DNA from: Chara braunii
Lineage: Eukaryota; Streptophyta; Charophyceae; Charales; Characeae
Length of the DNA stretch: 64,000 nt
Direction of reading: 5' to 3'
Assembly (NCBI GenBank): GCA_003427395.1
Contig: BFEA01000182.1
Coordinates: forward strand, 490,207-554,206
A program made the translations under genes and the position numbers. Of this stretch, positions 1 through 11,301 are shown one piece after another (within the stretch, counting starts at the first letter, position 1; every line of letters begins with the position of its first letter). The notes below the pieces were generated by a model. It ran no database searches. It saw only the letters and a list, made by a program, of their open reading frames with translations, and was not told where the DNA came from.

Positions 1-1269
1 CGTCAATAATCCGTTGTATTGCCTCAAGGTTTTCATGTGAGGCGTCAACCATGAGAGATAGGTCATCAACGAAAAGAGAGCATACCGGTATGGCATCCTC
101 TGGTATGGATGTAATTTAGATGTGTGTGATATCTTTGTGGTGGCAAATATTAGTTGCCAAGGCTTCCATGATGATTACAAAGAGGAGCGGGGCATTGGGG
201 TCTCCTTGCCTGACTGATCTTTGTAACACTATGGGAGGGGTCACATTTCCATTGACCATGACTCTTGTTGATGCATTCTCATGCAAGATCTTTACTCACC
301 TTCTGAAGTTCGAGCCAATGTTAAACTTGCCTAGGCATTTGTCCAGGAAGAGTCAGTCCACGTGGTCATAAACTTTCTCAAAATCTATAAAGATAAAGGA
401 AGCGTTATGTTTAGATTGGCGAGAGAGTTTAACTAACTCTTTTAGAGGATGTTATCCTGAATATTTCTTCCTTGGATAAAACTCGTCTGGGCGGGGTGCA
501 TTATGTCAGCTATGTATTTATTAAGACGAATAGTGAGGGTTTTTTAGACGAGTTTATACACAACAGCGAGGACGGTGATGGGACGATAGTTTCGAATGTT
601 ACATTTGTCACCTTTTTTGCACAGAAGTGTCAGGACCCTTTGCCCCACTATCTCTCCTAATCGACCTAAAACCCAAACTTCCTGATAGAAGTTCATTAGA
701 TCTTGAGAGATGGAATCCCAGAGAGATTCCTAGAATTCCTTAGGTAATTCATCTATGTCGGGGTTTTTCTTTTCTTCCATGAGCATCAGGGCAACCCATA
801 TCTCCACTTTTGTTAGAGGTTTTTCTGACTGGTCCCTTTGAGACTCAGATAGAGATTTTGTCAACGGTTTTAGAAAATCGATAATGTCCTTGATGCGTTT
901 GTTGCCAGGAGTGGTTCCAGTTTCTGATAGGAAGAGGGAATTTACAAAATCCCTAGCAATCTTAGTGCACTCCACTGTAGATGTTGTTAGTTGTTCATTT
1001 TGTCATTGAGGGTGGGCAAGGGCTTTAATTACTATTCTCCCTAGACGGGCTGTAGCCACAGCAGAAAACCTTGCATCCATTCCTCCTTCAGTGACAATCT
1101 GACGAAGTTTTCCCCTGATCCGGACTTCATGCCATCGATACTCCATGAGGGATAAGAGACGATCCTCTAATTTCTGAATTTCTTGAGCAACTGTCTCATT
1201 ATTCTCCTCATTGTTCAAGTTATTAATTTTTTTTATTTTTATTTTTCTCCTGATGAGTGGAAGGTTCAA
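1..1269 (-). pseudogene. Decayed non-LTR (LINE-type) reverse transcriptase, 5'-truncated by the window edge
   Basis: Minus-strand translation gives a LINE reverse transcriptase in the family's order. A linker with RIRGKLRQ and TEGGMDARF lies at about 1003-1269. It is followed by LTKVEIWVALM...IDELPKEF (730-975), NYRPI (577-591), IDFEKVYDHVD near 360-410, VRQGDP (QGDP at 197-208), and the catalytic box FVDD (59-73), then DASHENLEAI running off the window. FVDD replaces the more usual YADD/FADD, but both aspartates are kept. Several stops and at least two frameshifts (near 440 and 990) show it is dead. In an active element this enzyme primes reverse transcription at a nicked target. No endonuclease domain is seen upstream, where the sequence loses coding character at about 1270. 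Motif order makes the family call secure; the clade is not resolved. Confidence 0.85.
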
Positions 1270-1600
1270 TTTCTGTTTTTAATCACGTTCGGATCCCTTT
1301 TGTTTTTTATTTATGGTCGTTGACCTTTATAAAATTTATATCCAAAACGAAGTACCCACATAAAACGGACCTCATCTCATCGATTCACCGATGATAGGTG
1401 TTGAAATGAAGTGAAAGGAAAGTGTCCAAGAGTCAGATTTTAGAATGCTCTCACCAACTGTAACGACTGGCCTACCCTTTCCCAACCGGTGGGGTTGAGC
1501 TTACAGGTGATCACGTCATCCCATTAACTTTGATTTGTTGCCCATCACGATCACTAGGCATGAATCTGATATCCATTGCAATGTTGTAAGCAATAGAACA
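1270..1600. other. Non-coding stretch, nothing recognised
   Basis: There is no convincing ORF, RNA gene or repeat between the LINE remnant and the first long T tract. It may be further LINE sequence decayed beyond recognition. Confidence 0.4.
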
Positions 1601-1756
1601 TTTTTTTTTTTTTTTTTATGGACCATGTGCAATACTTTAACAACTAGGTTGTTTTATTGGACGTCCGAAACCCCCCTGACCGTCCGGGATGTCCGACCGG
1701 ACGTTTGGCCGGACGTCGGACCGGACAGGGGATGTTCCACCAGGCGCACAAACAAA

Positions 1757-1792
<36 letters not shown>

Positions 1793-1852
1793 TTTTAAAA
1801 TAAAACCCAACCCCAAAAAACCACAAAAAAAAAAAAAAAAAAAAAAAACAGG

Positions 1853-1895
<43 letters not shown>

Positions 1896-2276
1896 ATTTT
1901 TTTTTGTTGAAAAACATCATCTGGCTTGTACCTTGCATAAGGTGTATGCCACCAAGATTTTGGCTCATTTGAGTCAGTAGAAAAAAAGATAAAAATCTTC
2001 AAAGATTTTAATCCCCACCTATACCCCTCCTAGCCCCACCAAAACCCCTCGTACCTTCCCCTCCCACCCCAAATAGCACCCTATCACAAAGTGCTCAGAA
2101 AATTATGAATTTTTTTATGGGGGGTCTCTGTGGCATGCGCAACACTGTCATAATTTTTTTTTTTTTTTTTTTTTTTAACGTCAAAAAGTCGTCGTCCGGA
2201 CGACGGGGGTACCTTACGTCCGGGGAGACATCTGGGGGAGACGTCCGATCTCCGGACCATTGTAACATAGTTTAAC
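1601..2276. repeat. Two related segments of homopolymer T/A tracts next to CGTCCGGACG-rich DNA
   Basis: A T tract (about 1602-1618) precedes GGACCATGTGCAATAC and then a cluster of GGACGTCCG/CCGGACG words (1660-1735). A second block has a similar GCATGCGCAACACTGTCAT lead (2134-2152), a T tract (2154-2176) and another GTCCGGAC cluster (2190-2262). Between them are A tracts at about 1759-1790 and 1825-1894. The parallel order suggests a diverged direct duplication of a repeat carrying GC-rich palindromes. No protein coding is credible; open frames here are poly-Lys/poly-Phe artefacts. Confidence 0.5.
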
Positions 2277-2462
2277 AAGCAATTAATTTTGGATTATATA
2301 CATATATAGGATTACCAGCCCTTACGTACGGAACCCCCCGGGCGGACCTCCGTACATTCGGGCGTTTGGGGTCTCATTTGGCGTCCCAACCTAAACGGGT
2401 TCGACCCCCGCCAAAAATTGTTCCGCGGACTAAAAATTATTTTGTTTTTTTCAGTTTTTTTG

Positions 2463-3130
2463 ATGAGCTCTTTATCATATGAGGTACATGCCTATAAATT
2501 TTAAAGGTATTTTACTGAACCAAAAAAAAAAGATAAAAAATGGCAGTGTTAAAACGTGCTCGTCCGCTCAGTATTTTGGTTTTTTTCTTTTTTCACTTTA
2601 TTTCAGCGTCAAAACAACTTTATTATTTTTTTAATCGATTTTGATTTGCGTAGTGTCATGGTCGCGTTCGAAGGCGAACCCGAACATGTGCGCCCGTATG
2701 CAAACTAACGCCCAAAATCCTCTGAACGCGAACATAAAAATATATTAAAAAAACAAAGTCTTAGAGAAATCGAAAAAATATATATGTCATGTAAAACAAC
2801 AATATAAGCAATGTTTGCCTTGAAGTCATGTTCAAATTCTTAGCCAAACGTGAGTTCAAAATAAAAAAACAAAAAAATAAATAAATTATTTATTGTTTTT
2901 TTACAAAAAAATATTATGTTCGTCCGAACACGTTAGCGTTCGCGAGCTGTTCAAGCGAACACGCGCATAGGAATGTGGAGGGACGCGAACACGTTCGCCG
3001 TGCTACGCAGGTCTTAATGAGTTTTGTATCATTTGGGATACACATCTATAAATTTTCATGGCATTTGACTGAGTCAAAACAAAATGAAAAATTGCCAAAG
3101 ATGGTGGTGTTTAATACATGTCCGCTCACA
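2463..3130. repeat. Diverged direct repeat pair flanking a candidate terminal-inverted-repeat insertion
   Basis: About 110 bp at 2463-2575 (GAGCTCTTTATCAT...GTCCGCTCA) matches 3018-3130 (GAGTTTTGTATCAT...GTCCGCTCA) with many substitutions. A shorter, weaker third copy lies near 1921-1978. Between the pair, TGCGTAG at about 2652 and its complement near 3009 are followed inward by related CG-rich TTCGCG/GAACGTG words, as in a MITE. No transposase is present. The direct repeats are visible; the MITE reading is inference. Confidence 0.35.
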
Positions 3131-3162
3131 CTAGTTTTAATTATCTCTTCATTTTTTCGTAG

Positions 3163-3165
<3 letters not shown>

Positions 3166-3205
<40 letters not shown>

Positions 3206-3206
3206 T
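3166..3206. repeat. (TTA)n microsatellite
   Basis: About thirteen consecutive TTA/ATT triplets, followed by AT-rich DNA with TATA runs to about 3450. Confidence 0.9.
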
Positions 3207-6200
3207 AAATTCAGTATAAAACTTGGATGGAATGCTGAGGCAAATGTTATTTAGTTTATTTTTCTGCATAACATATATATCGTCACAAATATATATATAT
3301 ATCGTCATAAACAGAATAAGTATATTTTATGTTTTTGTCCACGTTCAGCCTGAAAAGTCGAGCACGTCTACAAAGGGGCACGAATGTTTAGACGTTACAT
3401 ATATATACATCTATATTATAATATATATTACATATATATATATATATACATGGTTTACTATGCAATGAAATTTGAGGCATGAGACCTTACAATTATACCT
3501 GAATAGTGTTGAAAACAAGGTCCACCACCTCATCCCTTTTTTTTATGATTGTTAATGTCACTTGCTTTGGGCACTGGGTCTTTTTATTTAAGTTGTTAAT
3601 AGTAGTGAAATTTCTAGTTAAAAAAAAAAATGTTCAATATTTCAACAATTTAGCTAATTGGTACTTCAAGTTTTTCATATATTTAATTTCCTTTCACTTT
3701 GATCCCTCAACTCTAATGTGTGGAATTCAAATTTTATAGTTCTTAACTCTCAAGTGTCTTTCTCCAAATAAATATTTTCCAAGTATATTTTGAAATTTTT
3801 TATTCTTGACTTCGAACTCCGAATTTTGTTCAATAAATGTAAACCCGATTTCTTATATATTTACATATCTCACTTAATTGATTTACATTGTAAGCCTACA
3901 AAATTTGTAATAGGGTAGGCTTTCTTGATTTTAAATTTTATTGATTCATTTCCAAGTTAATGTTCATAAATTGAAAGTAAACTTCGATGTTTAATTTATT
4001 ATTTCTAAATTTTAGTTCTCCATTTTTTTTCCTTCAATTTTATAATTGTCAAATATTGTTATTCATGAGTTTTAATCGTTAAAGTTTTATTTGTCAAATT
4101 GTGATTTCCTAGTAATCCCAATTGGGTGTATTTCGTGATTGTTGAAGTTTACGACATTGTTTTAGCATCATAATTGAACGTCTTTGATAGTTGCACAGTT
4201 TGTTTATAAAATCTTCGTGTTTATGAATGGTTGTGGGACGCTTCACTGGTCCCGATAGTTGGGGAGGCCATGAGGTTTGACATAACACATCCTACTGGTG
4301 AAGGGGGCTAGCTAGTAGGATGAAAATAGGGCAAAAAAGTGAGGGGATGTGGTTTTATCTGGGTAAGTAATATCGGAGTAGGGTTAAGAGGGATAAAGGC
4401 AAACACTATGGTAGATGGTCACAATCAACATATAGGGAGCTCGATGCATGGGAACCGTGAACATTGTGGTAATTGACAGTTCATTTGATACCTCCATAAG
4501 TTGTTAGACTCATAAACTTTCAAACAGACGAGGTTGTACTAACGCTGGTCGACGTCACAGCTTGGATGTGTGGTTCTGTAACGCAAGTCATATTGGGGAA
4601 TAGGACCTGGCAGGAGATTTCGCAAGTTGTTGAGGGAGGAAAACACTTTAGTAGTTGTTGACAAGTTGGTACTTAGATAAAGCTAGTCGGAGCCGTGGCG
4701 GACCCCTCTGCCCTGTAACCAACCAGGTGAGGGATCTTTCTAGAGTGAGTTATGTTATTTTGTTACCTAGCAGTTGGGGGTGATGAGACCTAGTAGACAC
4801 TAGGTATCAAGGTTGCAATGGATGCAACAGGTTTAGAGTTGGGTTGTTGAATTGCGCTAAGGTAGCTTGATTTCAGGCTAGTAACTCCGATGGATCAAAG
4901 ATTTGCGACATTTTCAGTGTCGTTTTGAGTTTTAGTCTTGCTCATAACTTTGTGGTGATGCTTTGGAACTTCGTCGATATTGTACCGATGTCACCACACT
5001 CATTGGCTTACGAATAGTTGAGGCTCAAACAATTTTGTGGGTTTGGTCGCACTGCATTGTAACCCGAGTGTAACGAAAGCTTGGGAGGCTATCTGGGGCT
5101 GTTATCGCGACAACGCTGACCGAAGTCGTGGTGAGTTCCTCTGCCCCGTAACCTAGCAGATGGTAGGGTTCTGAGGTAGGTTGTGCTGCCTTGTAACTGA
5201 GCAGATGGGGGTGGGAGGTCTTGTGGTAGAGACCCGGTAATGAGAATAGGAGGTTGAGGTAGGTTGAGGTTTGGGCGGTTGAGTGTCATTTGGGATTTTG
5301 TAGTAGAAGTTTGTCTCTTTTAATCCAAAGTTTATGAGGTTAAAGTTTTCTTATAACCCCTTGGTGACCTAGCAGTCGTTCGATGAGTAAGTCAGCATGT
5401 ACTCTTGTTTTTTGTCTAGAATCCTTTGGTGAATTCTTAAATTTGTTCTAGTCGAAGTCGGGTAATGACCCTAGTACCTTAAATGTTTTCTTTGATTCCA
5501 TATGGGACGCTTGGCGAAGCCAAGAAATGAACCTAGTATCCTGTTTTTTTACATGTTCATAAGAGACGTTGGGCCTGGTTCCCAGCACGTGTTGCTCCCG
5601 ATTAATAGATTAAAGCATTTTTTATTTTATTTTTAGCATTCCAATAAACTTTCTTTTTTTTTCTTCAATTGGTGGGGAACATATCCTTTCTGGAGGTGGT
5701 GGACTGCTAGGAAAGTCTCTCTATCAACCCTAATTTGGTCCACTGGAGGGTTGAGAGTGAGATTGGTGGGTAGGTATTGGATGACAAAGTGTTAAGAGAT
5801 TATTTTCTTCCACTAGCTTTATGTTATATGCCAGGGTTTCCAGTGCAAGTTGTTGTGTTGATCCATTTTATATATGTTATTGTCGTGATTAGTCCCTGTT
5901 GTTCCAAAGGTTGCGATCATCTTAACTTTGTTAATTGGGTTCGGTTTGTAATGTCGTCATCAGCCTAGCTTTGTTAATTCGATCCGATTCATTTTGAAGA
6001 TTCTGTTTTCGGTTCTTCCACTGTTGTATGATTTTGCTTTGATTGTATCTAAAAGAACTGCCTTGGCTTGTATATATCCGAAGTTAAACCACCACTATCT
6101 CTACCGGTGTTGGAAAAAATGAGAAAAGTAATTGTTTTCCCACTTTTTTCAAACTTTTCGGGGGTCAGCGGGGGCTCGACAGTTAGGCCTTTTGGGCCCC

Positions 6201-7154
6201 TTCGAAAAGCAAAAACAAAAACAAAAGACCAAGTCCGGGAAGGTCGTGCACAAAGTTATGCTCACACCAATACTCAAAAGAAATTATCTAACTACGATTA
6301 TGGTTAGTTTCAGATGGTCGTAGCTATTTTTTTTTTTTTTTTCCATGCCCTACCAAGGAGGCACGGTGAAATCCACAGGTTGTTGACACTTTGTGAAGGA
6401 GAGCATGCCCACATTATCACTTTGCAGAATATATGAACCCGCTTTCCCGTCCTAAGTTCAGTTTCAATTTTTTTATTTTTTTTCGTGGACCTGACAACCT
6501 TGTCGTAAAGCCTTCACTGAGGGCATACTGGCACAACAACTTTTGGGCAGGTGTCTACCTTGTATCACGTCTCGAGGGGTGTTCGTTTTTTTTTTGTGTG
6601 TGTGGTTGTGAGTACGTCGCTTTTTGAAAGTTTCGCCGCTTTTTTTTTCTTTTTTCAGAATAGTACCAGAAAAGAAACATAACGGACCTCATGCTCGACA
6701 AAACTCGATGCAAAATGAAAATCAGGATCGACAAAAAGAAGTTTGAAGGTTGCTTTATTTCAAAGGATCATCTCTCTCTCCACACATTCATCAACATTGT
6801 CCATCTTCTATATTTGAGGAAGGATCAATAAAGGCATTCCATTGTAAAGTTTTCAGTGACCTTTTACCCAACTGGAAGGTCTTTGTGTTCCGAGGTAGAT
6901 TGATTCTTGTCAAGTAGTAGGACACTGCAGCCCGCCATCTCCATATTTAAGCACTCCTGACCAATAGACCAAGGAAAATACGGTGAACTAGGTAGTGAAG
7001 CTTGTTAGGGAAATGTTAGCGAAAAAAAGTTTATCGAAGTCGTGGTTTGAGTTATCGGAGAGGAAATATCAATTTACAAGTTTATATTTTGTGAACAATG
7101 AAACGTCCGTTTCGAGAGAATTACAAGTTTTGGGTAATCACGAATACCCTTTTC
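3207..7154. other. AT-rich intergenic DNA without supported genes
   Basis: Only short, frame-random ORFs occur. Content includes TA-rich runs (3280-3450), T tracts (6331-6347) and a pair of diverged repeats at 4560-5230. Nothing resembles a domain, and no RNA gene was recognised. Confidence 0.5.
4560..5230. repeat. Diverged internal duplication
   Basis: The stretch at 4684-4800 (GTCGGAGCCGTGG, CTCTGCCCTGTAACC, GAGTTATGTTATTTTGTTACC) resembles 5119-5230 (CGAAGTCGTGGTGA, CTCTGCCCCGTAACC, GTTGTGCTGCCTTGTAAC) in the same order and orientation. No coding potential is visible. It could be an old LTR or satellite unit; I cannot assign it. Confidence 0.4.
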
Positions 7155-8235
7155 GAAAATTTACTTAATCGTTTTTGGCGTGCGTGGTTATATCGCAATG
7201 TGCATTTGGGGTTTTGTCACCGGAAACACACTTCAAAATTTTGGGATTTTACTTGATTTTTTTGTTTTTTTGGGTGGTTACATTTTGACATGCGTTCGGG
7301 ATTTCGTCATAAAAAATATCCTTTTAGATTTGAGGATTTTACTTAGTTGTTTTGTGGGGTACGTGGTTATATCCTGACGTATATTTGAGATCTTGTCACA
7401 TAAAGATTTTAAGATTTTACTTAGTCATTTTGTCGTTTTTTGAAGTGTGTGGTAATATTTCGACATGTGTTTGAGATTTTATCATTGAAAAGAAACTTCG
7501 AGATTTTCAGATTTTACTTAGTCGTTTTTTTAGTGCGTAGTTATATTCTGACACGCATTTTGAATTTTGTCAGTGAAAACGCACTTTAGACTTTCAAAAT
7601 TTTACTTAATCATTTTTTCAGGTGCGTACATGTGTTCGGGATTTAGTTATAGAAAAGAAACTTTGGGATTTTTGGATTTTACTTATTGGTTTTCTGAATG
7701 TATTCGGGATTTCGTTACTGAAAATGCACTTTTGGATTTTAGGATTTTATTCAGTCATTTTTTTTGGGTGTGGTTATTTATCGACGTGCGTTTCATATTT
7801 CATCACCGAAAGCGCACTTCGAGATTTCGGGATTTTACTTGTTTTTCGAGTGCGTAGTTATATCCCAACGTGCATTCGGGTTTCGTCAGTGAAAACGCAC
7901 TTCGGGATTTCAGTTACATCCCAACGTGCATTTGGGTTTCGTCATTTCTCGGGTGCGTAGTTATATTCCGAAGTGCATTCAGGATTTCGTCAACAAAAAT
8001 GCACTTGGGGATTTCGACATTTTCTTAGTCGTTTTTTGGATGCGTAGTTATATGACGTACGTTCAGAATTTCTTCACGAAAAACACACTTCGACGTTTCA
8101 AGATTTTACTTAATCATGTTTTTTTATGTGTGGTTACATTCCGACATGTGTTCGGGATTTTGTTATAAAGAATGCAATTCAAGATTTCAATATTTTACTT
8201 AGCCATTTTTTTAGGGTGTGGTTATATCCGCACGT
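7155..8235. repeat. Degenerate ~87-bp tandem repeat, about 12 units
   Basis: The unit begins TTTTACTTAGTCGTTTTT, continues GGTGCGTAGTTATATCC and CGACGTGC, then TTCGGGATTTCGTCA and GAAAACGCACTTCGGGATTT. Starts are visible near 7161, 7248, 7338, 7412, 7513, 7599, 7678, 7747, 7833, 8023, 8105 and 8190, with some shortened units. Because the period is often near a multiple of three, overlapping open frames repeat peptides such as DFVTENAL and GILLSHF. Frames change between units and no start or domain is seen, so I read this as a satellite, not a gene. Confidence 0.85.
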
Positions 8236-8469
8236 GCATTAAACCACCACTACCCCCGCCGGCCTAAATTCGATTTCTTAGCCTTACAGATCGGGTTCTT
8301 AGGGGGTGTGGCGACAGGCATGCGTAGGCGGGCCCGGTCCAAGGATTTTCAAGCGCCAACTTTGACAATTTTTCGCACTCAGAAGAATCGAAGAAAACAT
8401 TTGTTTAGGCAGGCTGCATCCTGAAGTGGTGAAGGGTGTCATGAAGCGGTGATAAAAAATACGAATGTT

Positions 8470-9634
8470 GTTAACCTTCTCTCCCTACAACCCCCCAAAA
8501 TTGCCACACTTCCATGATTGTTTTCAAGGGTGACGACCATAGAATCATTTCTTCCAATTTGGTGTCTGGCCTCCTCATGTCCTTGTCACAAATGAACTTC
8601 AATATCTTAATAGAAGAAACCGTCCACCGACTCTTAGTCTCACTAACAATAAGCTTGGTGTCCTCTAACTTTGGAAGGACCGCATCTACATCCGCCATAT
8701 GATCTACTACGAATTTTCTAACCCCGGAAAAGACCTCTGTTTCGTCCTTCTCTACCGATCCTTTGATTGAAAAGTCATCAAGAAAAACTTTCACTTTTTC
8801 CGGAATGAATTCATTGAGGACTACAATCATAGCTCGTTGAAAAACGACCACTCCATTGGTCCAGCTGATCATAGGCACAACCATCATTTGTACCAAACCC
8901 AATGGAGTATGTTGACCATCATGTGCCAGTCACGATAATCCAGGGGGATTTCATCGTACCCAGAGAAAAGGTCACAGATGGAATAGATTGATTGTCCCGC
9001 CGCTTCTTCTGCCAAGAGGTCCGCTTCCGGTATAGATCCAACGTGTCGGATGGTGACGACATTCGTCCTCCGAAGATCCTGGATCCACCTAAGTTTGTCG
9101 TTACCTCCTTTTCTTATAAAAAACCACTTGTTCGCATACGCGCTTTCACATGAACGTCTTGATTTTCTCTTTCTTGAAGGCGACTATTTCCTCCTTCCCC
9201 TTTTGCGCGTACTTCCACGGGGGTCTATCCTTTCATAGCACGTGAGGAACGGTATGGATCCTTGCTAGCTTGGCATACCTAGGGTCGATCCTGCCTCGTT
9301 CCGAGTCATCAAAGGCTATGGCTTTATCATAACCTCTCAAGACTGATACTACGTATCTTCTTTCAACCTCCGAAAGATTCTCATCTCCTATATTCATTTT
9401 CCTTACCCTGTGGGCAGTGATTCTTTGACCCTCCTCCTCTTTTCGCCTTTTGATGATCTCAACTATCTCTTCGTCGCAGATCGAGGACTCCCCGGTCCTG
9501 TCTCGGATGACTGCGGGGGGGGTTACTTTCTCCGCTACGGTTTTATGCTTTCTACCTCCGCTGGCTAGAGGGATTCCCCAAAAAAGACAGCCTAATACAT
9601 CCTCCGACTTCCTCATCCTTGCTATCCTTCTCAT
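8470..9634 (-). pseudogene. Gypsy-type reverse transcriptase with upstream linker, frameshifted and truncated
   Basis: The linker (9634-9233) ends ARIHTVPHVL, matching VRIHTVEHEY in the other element. Then follow ANKWFFIRKGG, NDKLRWIQDLRRTN and ADLLAEEAAGQSIYS, the RT block CDLFSGYDEIPLDYRDWHMM (about 8970-8910), and the catalytic box VFLDDFSIKG (FLDD at 8774-8785). The tail RRPDTKLEE...LKTIMEVWQFWGVVG is the RT C-terminal region leading into RNase H, which is absent. FLDD keeps both catalytic aspartates (typical gypsy is F/Y-V/I-DD). Stops and frameshifts near 8900, 9110 and 9230 prevent expression. The enzyme would copy element RNA into cDNA. Confidence 0.85.
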
Positions 9635-9761
9635 GCCCTACCCCGTCGATTACAATCCAATCCTCCACCTCCTCAACTTTCACTTTGTCCTCCGGAGACA
9701 TCTTTCCGGAAAAAGGGGTTTCTTCTAAGCGGGTTTGACATATTCTGGATCGACTTCCCCT

Positions 9762-10241
9762 CTATTTTGGGATACTTGTGCGGCTACGCTTATCTAGAGC
9801 ATCTACAGTCCTGAGGACTACCCGAACTCCGTCTGGGGACTGGATGGAAAGCGTCTGGCTCCCATCGGGAAGGTCGACTGTAGTAGTGTGCACCACGCTT
9901 AGCCAGGTGCGGCGAAGTATCAATTCAGATGACGACTCTTTTACCGAACAGATAGGTATGTTAGTCTCTACCCCCACGACCTCGATCACTGGCTTGTGAC
10001 AGACTCTGTCCGCTGGTTGTAATTTGTTATCTGCGACCACCATAGACATGGCGATTTTCCTATCTATCTCCAGGTTCAACTCCTTAGCAATAAAATTCCT
10101 ACAAACGGTCGATTCTGACCCGTTATCCACCAAGGCCCTCATATCGCTTCCGTTAACCGTAGCCTGGAGCTGGCCAATGCCCAACACATAGAATCTCTTC
10201 ACTTCCTCCTCGGAGAAATAACTCGTAAGCAGGCTTTCCAT
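9762..10241 (-). pseudogene. Retropepsin-like aspartic protease domain with Asn variant of the active-site triad
   Basis: A 159-residue open frame whose N-terminal half reads LGIGQLQATVNG followed by the active-site strand ALVDNGSESTV (VDNGSE at 10113-10130), then KPVIEVVGVETNIPICSV and a degraded second loop (SELILRRTWL, where family members have an ILG/LLG-R-P/D-W motif). The catalytic Asp is kept, but DNG replaces the canonical D-S/T-G. In the family this enzyme cleaves the Gag-Pol polyprotein as a homodimer. The frame is open for 480 bp, unlike its neighbours, so decay here is recent or the frame is selectively neutral. The gag-protease linker precedes it and RT follows on the same strand. 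Confidence 0.7.
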
Positions 10242-10247
10242 GGTGAT

Positions 10248-11180
10248 TCAAGAAGATTGGGTCGTCCCTGATTGGACCCTCTCCTTCGATGTCACATTAC
10301 TTGAGACGGTCGGTCCCTTAGTCACCGGGACTCTTACCTTTTTGGTAATCCTCAGGAGCTCTTCCTGTGCATTCTTACTAGCCTCTAAGTACTCTAGCAG
10401 AGTACACTGCATTGGTTGCATCAGGGCCCGTCGGAGAGGAACCACGGTATCTATCTCGTCCTGCGTGCATTTCATCTCGAATTTCTTCGGCCCTCTCTTT
10501 CTTCGTGAGGTGGGCTCCCCTTCGCCCTTCCCTTCTGCCTTTTTTTTCTCTTCAATTTTTGCGTCCGTCATCGGTTGATCTGTATCTGCGTTGTGCCTCC
10601 AAGGCGTGACTTCTCTTTCCCCAGAAGAGCTGGCTTTGGCTTGGGTCCTCACTCTTAAGCACTGGTCCGTCTCCACCTCCCCGGAGGAGGTCGCTATGAA
10701 CTTAATGCTGGAAAGTTGGGGCTCCCATGTGGAGGCTCCCGTGGTCGGTTCGAGTTCCGTTATTTGAACTCAGGACGTCCCTGCTACCCCACTAGCCTCC
10801 GGTCTCCTCTTCAGATTTTCTTCTTGCAAGGCGATCCTCTTATCAACATTCACCCTCATGGAAGGGTAGAAGGAGACCGGCTCTCCGTCATCAGCCCACA
10901 CCACCCACTTATTTTCATTCAACTTCACCACCACCAACTTTAGAGCCTTTGTGAGTTGTGGGCATTCTCGCTTGATATGGTTTTCCTAATTGCAGTAGAT
11001 GCAAATCGTGCAACTACTCCGGGGAGTAGGGTTTGGCAGACGAGCCCCGACAGCATGTGTCGAGTTAGCCGTCGTCCCAGCGCCAGACGGGGGAGCAACC
11101 CTTGCTGGACGTTCTCCCGGCCTTGGTCCTGAGGGATTATTTTGAGAAGGATCTCCCCAACGACCATCCCTCACATCCAT
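10248..11180 (-). pseudogene. Nucleocapsid zinc knuckle and gag-protease linker, broken by an in-frame TAG
   Basis: A Pro/Gly/Arg-rich lead (PSGPRPGERPARVAPPSG) precedes a CX2CX4HX4C knuckle, CIYC-x4-HIKREC, at 11003-10962. The second of the four residues between Cys2 and His is a stop (TAG at 10988-10986), most simply a mutated Lys or Gln codon. The same frame continues through PQLTKALKL, NENKWVVWADDG and EPVSFYPSMRVNVDKR, then a charged linker (10676-10248) rich in Lys and Glu (KKAEGKGEGEPTSRRKRGPKK). The knuckle binds element RNA during packaging. The frame differs from the upstream gag body, so a frameshift lies between 11180 and 11302. Confidence 0.75.
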
Positions 11181-11301
11181 TCAGTGGGAATTCCCCCAAT
11201 CGAATCCCATGTTGCCTTCACTATCCCGGTCGTTTCTCCAGGCCCCTTGGTTCCCCCCTCCGGGCTCATTTGCCTTCGCCCCAGCGATGACCAAGAAACC
11301 T

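Noticed and set aside
2390-2412. GGGTTCGACCCCCGCC resembling a tRNA T-arm
   Set aside because: No matching acceptor, D or anticodon arms upstream; an isolated motif.
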